The notes beneath the pieces are model-generated. The model searched no databases, was not told the DNA's origin, and saw only the letters and a list, made by a program, of their open reading frames with translations. This document shows, one piece after another, positions 58,643-64,000 of a stretch of 64,000 bases of DNA (position 1 is its first letter; each line of letters starts with the position of its first letter). The stretch covers positions 33,585,469 through 33,649,468 of the forward strand of contig BTRK01000005.1 in NCBI GenBank assembly GCA_036245805.1, in the 5' to 3' direction. Source of the DNA: Pristionchus mayeri. Its lineage: Eukaryota > Nematoda > Chromadorea > Rhabditida > Neodiplogasteridae. The position numbers and the translations under genes are program-made.

Positions 58643-61600
58643 ATGCCTTTCCTCCGCGAGGCGGCGTGGTGGGTGGTCACGACGGTGTTCTCCATTCTGG
58701 GCGGATACTTCCTCTCTGACATCATCGATGTCTCCATCGCCTATTTACTGAGCACGGCGAGTTTTTATTGATTGGATTATTTGTTATTGTTTTGCTCTAA
58801 CGTTTTCATTTTTGTCATTATTAGTTAGGAAATACGACGAATAATATTCTAGTTTCCATAGCTAAAAATCGCTCATTCTCAGATCTCCCTCGGCAACGTC
58901 ATCGGTCGTGCTGCCTTCGTCGGATTCTGGACTGGCGTCGAGGTGAGATGATATAAAGGGCACTAGGTTGGATGAAAACTACTTCGTAATGCATCAAAAG
59001 CGGCATGACAAACATAGCGTTCTCATCCGACATAGCGCCTATAGAAAGTCAATATTTCATGAGAAATAAGAGGTCAGGAGATCACTCTGTCGAGTACGAT
59101 CCGGTTAAAAAATATTGTTAATCGGAGGATTCATTTATTTTTAAATCATTATTTGGCTGTTCTAGATTATTCTAGATGGATGATTTGTGCTACCACTAAG
59201 AGCTAAATGGATCTATAGACCTCAGTAATAGAAAAAAAAGATAATTTTAGAGAAGAAACTACCCTTTCCTGTTTGAGCTTAGTCAGCTAGTTCATGAACC
59301 ACAGCAATATTAATAATCGTTCGTTTTCACTTCATTATTTTTGTACTCGCACTTCTGATCGAACTGTATAAATATTAGATTGTGGTTCTCGGCGAGGATT
59401 GGACGGCAGTGTGGATTCCCTTCGTGGTCGCTCCTTTCCTTCTCAATGACATCATCAACGTTTTCTGCAGAATCTATTGCATGTACACAGTTAGTTGAAG
59501 ACTTCCATTCAATTCGATTTTCAAAAGGGAACTAGTTCATTAAATTTCGAGATTTTCACAAACAACAATCCAAATATTTGTTTTAAAATGTAAATCACGC
59601 TCTCACACACCTAATTTCATTCGCACTATCATCAAAAAAATAATTGGCTAGTATTGTATGAATTCTCCTTCGGAGAATCGAGTTTGAGGGTCGCTTCTTC
59701 TCCTTCTACCTGGAGTCGTATCTTCCATCGATCTACTACAGATTCCTCCTGCGTGCTGTGATCCATGTGTATTACTGCGTGCAAGAGTTAAGCTTATCTA
59801 TTTTTCTGATAGTATATTACTATCATTTTTTCTACTGTTATAAGTATTTTGAAATAAGATAATTTTTGTATCAATTAAATTCACTTGGTGGAGATCTAGA
59901 GTATTTGCGTAGAATTTTCAGAAGCAGAAATCTCGTTTGTGGTTTGCTGGACAGGGACTGCTCGCCGCCGCGTTGGGATGTCACTTCTACACATACGCCA
60001 TCGGCGGAAGCCTCTACCCCGATATGCTCACTGTCGGAATCGTAAGTCTCCCCTTTCCCCTGATTCCTGAATATTTCATAAATGGCGCTTAATGTGAGCA
60101 TGATAAGTATTATTCAAGCGTTCATGAAAGGTTTTTTTGCGAGGGAAAATCATTTTTTCCACTATTTACCGGTCTGTGGATTGAAGGTAATATTATTGTT
60201 CCTCAGTTCATTCTCGACATCAAATGGGTCATCTGGTGTCTTCCTCCCTCTCTACTCGTGATCAATCTTTGCCGTGCCGTCGCACTCATCCTCTTGTTCC
60301 TCTACAACTGCCTTCCCTTCCTTCGCGAGCAACTGCGAATCAGGTAAGGCCTTTTATTTGGGCAGAGATGGTCATAAGTGAGGTCGCTAGAGGTGTTGCG
60401 AGTGAGAGTGGGATAGTGAGATGGTCCCTCCGACATTCTTCCTCGTTACCAACAACACTTTTTTTCATTATTCATGCATTCAATATAATATGCATACGTA
60501 TGATCTGATGGTTATGAGCCCAGAAAACTAGAGAGAACTACTAAAAAAATGTTCATCTGTGTATGTTGCAGAAGAGATGTCGAGGGGCGCGCGCGTGCAG
60601 CGGGCAAGATGCACACGGAAGTATTCGGATTGCTAGCAGTTGACACGCCCGTCGATCAAGTGCGCGCCAGGTGCGAGTACCGTGTGAAGAGCATGTTGGA
60701 GGAGAATATGTGAGAGATCAAAGATCAAATGTTGTTAACTCCGTACTTTGTACGGTACATACATCCTCGGGCCTGGGACATTACGTTGATTTGCCATGTC
60801 CCGAAGTGGGTAGAAAAAAATCAAAAAGTGGGTAGAAATTAGTATTCAACGTTTTACAAAGTGGGTAGTATGGGGTACCTTGCGCATTGTCTACTCTTAA
60901 CAAGTATTTCTATGCCAATAATGACGTTGTAGCGCTAGACCCTGTAACTAAATCATACGAGGGACAATGTCCCCCAATGTCTATGTCTGTTTGTACCTAG
61001 CATGGTTAACAAGAATAGGTGCAAATAGAAGATACAGTTACTTTTATCATCTGGCGTTGATAATCCCACCTAATGAAGCACGTATATTTTCTTCCTAATT
61101 CACGATTCGACCTTTCGTTTTAAGGGAATTGCTTTCGTTGATCGAGGAGACGGGATCGTACAGGGAACTCACCCCCGATCTGATGGAGATTAACGCTACC
61201 TTACAGAGGTAATCTAGACATATTTTGTTGGTTAACTGTTCACGAAAGCGATACGTTTTGTGACCCAAAATAGGTTGACTCTCCTCCATTTTCAATTCAA
61301 TTTAATCATTGCCATATATTTTTGACAATATTGAAAGCTAGGTTTTCTCATATTGTGCTAGATTGGCTAGAAAAACTAGACAATTGTTTTCCAAGTGGTC
61401 GAGTCACGAGAATTCATATTGTGAGCTGCTTGTGCTAGATGCCAGTATTGGTAATCAATTTCGTGTTTTTTATCGTTCGATATGATACGATAATAGATCA
61501 CACACAATGATTCCCAGCACTGGCGGCGACCATGACAGGGGGTGCGCAGCCATGACCGCCGGGTCATGATGTTTTTGACAGATAGGGGGGGGGGCGATTA

Positions 61601-61743
61601 AAGAGCAAGCATGAAAAGGGGTCACGGTGGTCGCCGGAAGCGTGGGCAGCTATGATTCACAAATATTACAGGGAATTTAGAAGCATGATATTACGTCGCC
61701 TTTCAGAACACTCGAGATGTTCCGTACTCCTGCTGAAAATTGA
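58643..61743 (+). CDS. Multi-pass membrane protein, paralogue 2, unrecognised family
   Basis: Starts MPFLREAAWWVVTTVFS. Its exons pair one-to-one with those of the gene at 54398: GGYFLSDIIDVSIAYLL, ISLGNVIGRAAFVGFW, VVLGEDWTAVWIPF, ESYLPSIYYRFLLRAV, WFAGQGLLAAALGCHFY, FILDIKWVIWCLPPSLLV. The cytosolic end follows with the exon at 60573, an exon ELLSLIEETGSYRELTPD at about 61124-61210 and a last short exon 61707-61743 (stop TGA). Without splicing after VRAR, an earlier TGA near 60712 would end it; the paralogue supports the longer form. Exon 1 ends ACG|GCGAGT, a probable GC donor. AATAAA at 62091. Function unknown. Confidence 0.65.
61512..61656. repeat. Short relative of the giant foldback
   Basis: Ends CCCAGCACTGGCGGCG and CGTGGGCAGCTATG resemble the outer ends of 43331-45286, with GGGGGT/GGTCATG words inside. 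It lies in the last intron of the membrane-protein gene. Confidence 0.55.
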
Positions 61744-62248
61744 ATCACGGAGTCACAGCCACTTCCGGAGTTTGACTACAGTAATCTCTTCATGCTCACC
61801 TTCATTTTCTGTTAATATATTCCTCTTGTGTTCTTGTAAGCTTCCGGATAGCACGAACTAAAGTTATTCTCCCTCGTGCCTGATGCTCATCTATTTAGTG
61901 ATACTGCAGCTAACCCTATTTTCATGTTATTACCTGTGCGATTTTCGTTAGAACAATTCCTTGCTACGGTATTGTTGGAAGTGTTGTTGTTCATCTTTTT
62001 GCTACGTTTTCAGTGCTGAATGAGGCGTCTAGAATTTCAAAACCATGCTCAAATATGAACGTGTTCCTTAATTGCGTTGTTTCCATAAAGAATAAACATA
62101 TTCCTTTGCTTCATATGCTGTTTTCACCGATACACGTTGATGTCGTGATATCTACCTAAATATTTTGTTCTTGATCTTTCACTCTGATTCCATAATTCAA
62201 GCACTTTCTAGAATATCTTCACTAAGCCACAAGGCTGATCAAGCAGGA
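61744..62248. other. 3' flank of paralogue 2 and upstream of the MATH gene
   Basis: AATAAA at 62091-62096. No gene seen. Confidence 0.45.
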
Positions 62249-63837
62249 ATGAAGGACACACCACCAGGTTAATTGTGTTCATGCCGTTGATTTAGTCGAA
62301 TTCGTCACTAAATAAATGACGTTTTTCTGCTGTTTTAACACTATCGTAAATCGTTTTTGTTATCAGATGAAATTATTCGCGTCGAGTTGGAGGAATTATC
62401 GAAGATCGATATTCATTATTCGCCTGAAGTGGTAGTGAAAGGAGTGACTTGGTAAGAATTCGGGGGGGGGGGCGGATATTTCCGCAACGGACATTTCCGC
62501 AACGGGGTACCATTCGCTTGACAGAAGGAGTAGCAATATGTGAGTTGTTGCATTGTTACCAGTATGTGCTCCCCCACTTTAGCATATACAAAAAAAATTT
62601 TCCAGGCGAACTTGAGTTTCAACGTAGGGGGTCATGGAAATCCAGAAACCATGAACCCCTATACGTTGATTTGGGGTAAAACTCAATATCGCCTGGTTAC
62701 AAAATTTATATATGCTGTTGTGGGGGAGCACATACTGGTAACAATGCAACAACTCCCATGTTGCTACTCCTTCTGTCAAGCGAATGGTACCCCGTTGGGG
62801 AAATGTCCGCCCCCGAAGAATTCATGCAGAAATTTATACTGTTCAACAAACACTACAGCTCTTATACGGATTCAGAAATTTTTTGCGAGCTTTTCTTTTT
62901 GACTGGCTCACTAGAAAATAAGCATAATTGTCTTGAACTGACGCTATACTATCAATGTGGCAATACTACTCGCTCTATCAGACGCACGGAAAGTGTTGAT
63001 GAAGAAGCTCCTTTAATGTGCAGGGAATTGTGGTGCAGATGAGAACGAAAGTTTTTAAATATCGTATTAAGAAGTCTACTGACAACAAAAAAAATGAATG
63101 GAGACCATTGATTAAGGAAATAATCCAGAAAACACTTCACACTTTCAAAGGCTTATTTGGCATGTTTATCGATTGTTTTCGGGGTAATTAATGGCATTTC
63201 GTGAAATCCAGCGTGCTGAACAACACTAAGATATTAATAAAATTAGATTTAAACGTTTTTTAAAGTATTGCTCCATTCCCAGCTGTCTGGCTATCGCGCC
63301 TCAGCGAGCTCCCACACAGAACTGTACGCGATGTTGTTGAACGTATCCGAAACCCCCGTGGACGATAAGAAAGTTGCGGAGATGCTTATACTAATTTTAA
63401 AATGTTACCTTGTTTTTTATTAAGTAATTAGGATAATCGTAGTAATTAAGTCTGGAGTTTGCAGGAAAGCCTTTGCTTACATGAGAGGAGGTGGAATAAT
63501 TGGTTCCGGACTTCTCTGCACGCACAATCAATTCACTCCGTGGAGCTTCATTGTGAATGCGGAATTCATCCTCGTCCATCCGGACAACGGAGATAATCTC
63601 ACTGTTGAAGTAAACCCGCTATTTTGACTGAGCATAATTTCCGATTCAGAAATCTGCCGTTTTCAATAATTCTGACGGCGACATAGCTACGCGAGTGGGA
63701 AAGAATACAGATACGGTGAAGGTCAGATTTTGTTTACCTCTGAATCGTGGCTAATCCTTCTTCAGAAATTCATCAAAAATGACAAAATTATTGTCGAGTT
63801 TCGCTTCTGGATTTCAGAAATGAAGGGAATCAAATGA
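62249..63837 (+). CDS. MATH-domain protein without BTB
   Basis: First exons parallel the MATH-BTB gene: MKDTPPDEI against MDSPPDGV, then SPEVVVKGVTW against SPEVEVKGVPW. Later exons: HTELYAMLLNVSETPVDD (about 63282-63387), CTHNQFTPWSFIVNAEF with LVHPDNGDNLTVE (63465-63609), NNSDGDIATRVG, and IIVEFRFWISEMKGIK before TGA 63835-63837. It stops exactly where the MATH-BTB gene continues into BTB. MATH domains bind substrates; without BTB it could not bind CUL3 in the usual way. The junction after VKGVTW is not phase-compatible with the next exon as read, so an exon may be missing or the gene damaged. A foldback sits right at that donor. Confidence 0.6.
62456..62823. repeat. Foldback element abutting a splice donor
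   Basis: About 368 bp. Ends GAATTCGGGGG and CCCCCGAAGAATTC; inner arms share TACCATTCGCTTGACAGAAG and its complement, and further mat continues toward the centre (ACGTAGGGGGTCATGG/CCATGAACCCCTATACG). Begins four bases after the GT of the donor at 62453. Confidence 0.85.
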
Positions 63838-64000
63838 GTTTTTGTAGATCGTTATCTTTTTTCGTTTTTGCAACAGAGAGGTAATTTATTTAACTATGTT
63901 AACCGGTTTATTATCTATAAGAACGATATACTTATGAATGCCGTAAGTTATACATATGTCTTCACTAAAATTTTGCATGACATATGCGTAATGGATTTTC
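63838..64000. other. Right edge, nothing seen
   Basis: AT-rich 3' flank of the MATH gene. Confidence 0.4.

Overview
The window looks like chromosomal DNA of a free-living rhabditid or diplogastrid nematode. Evidence seen directly: small GT-AG introns ending in TTTCAG-like acceptors, two GC donor sites, ATGs placed directly behind acceptor-like sequences (as for spliced-leader genes), many Tc1/mariner elements and TA-flanked MITEs, and nematode-type families (serpentine chemoreceptor, MATH-BTB, PAN/Apple secreted protein, F-box-like pair). I cannot name the species from the sequence. No virus, bacterial operon or CRISPR array is visible.

Layout. 1.9-5.5 kb: a ten-exon cytosolic sulfotransferase with a mariner inside a coding exon. 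6.2-7.8 kb: a short-chain dehydrogenase with three separate lesions. 8.4-11.5 kb, minus strand: a secreted PAN/Apple-like protein (245 aa, all intron phases agree) whose large intron holds a 1.77-kb foldback. 11.5-16 kb: mobile elements (a 163-bp MITE, a nearly intact mariner) and a diverged direct duplication. 16.0-16.3 kb: a 70-residue gene. 17.7-30.4 kb: a 224-residue single-pass membrane protein whose first intron is about 10 kb and carries most copies of a 60-70 bp palindromic repeat; an antisense tRNA-Tyr gene lies in another of its introns. 32.3-37.8 kb: a tandem pair of F-box-like genes, the first with a Tc1-like element in an intron. 38.0 kb: tRNA-Ala. 38.8-41.7 kb: a decaying tandem triplication of a RING-like gene. 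41.7-48.4 kb, minus strand: a seven-helix chemoreceptor with a 1.96-kb foldback in an intron; the foldback arms carry tRNA-like polymerase III boxes. 49.7-53.5 kb: a MATH-BTB gene with a damaged MATH half. 54.4-61.7 kb: two tandem paralogous multi-pass membrane proteins of a family I do not recognise. 62.2-63.8 kb: a MATH-only gene whose first exons resemble the MATH-BTB gene.

The genes do not form one pathway. MATH-BTB, F-box-like and RING-like proteins are all typical parts of ubiquitin ligases, in families that expand and decay quickly in nematodes, and sulfotransferase and SDR are metabolic enzymes. The dominant theme is invasion of introns, and once of an exon, by inverted-repeat DNA. 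Nearly every gene carries at least one hairpin-forming insertion, several placed exactly at a splice site.
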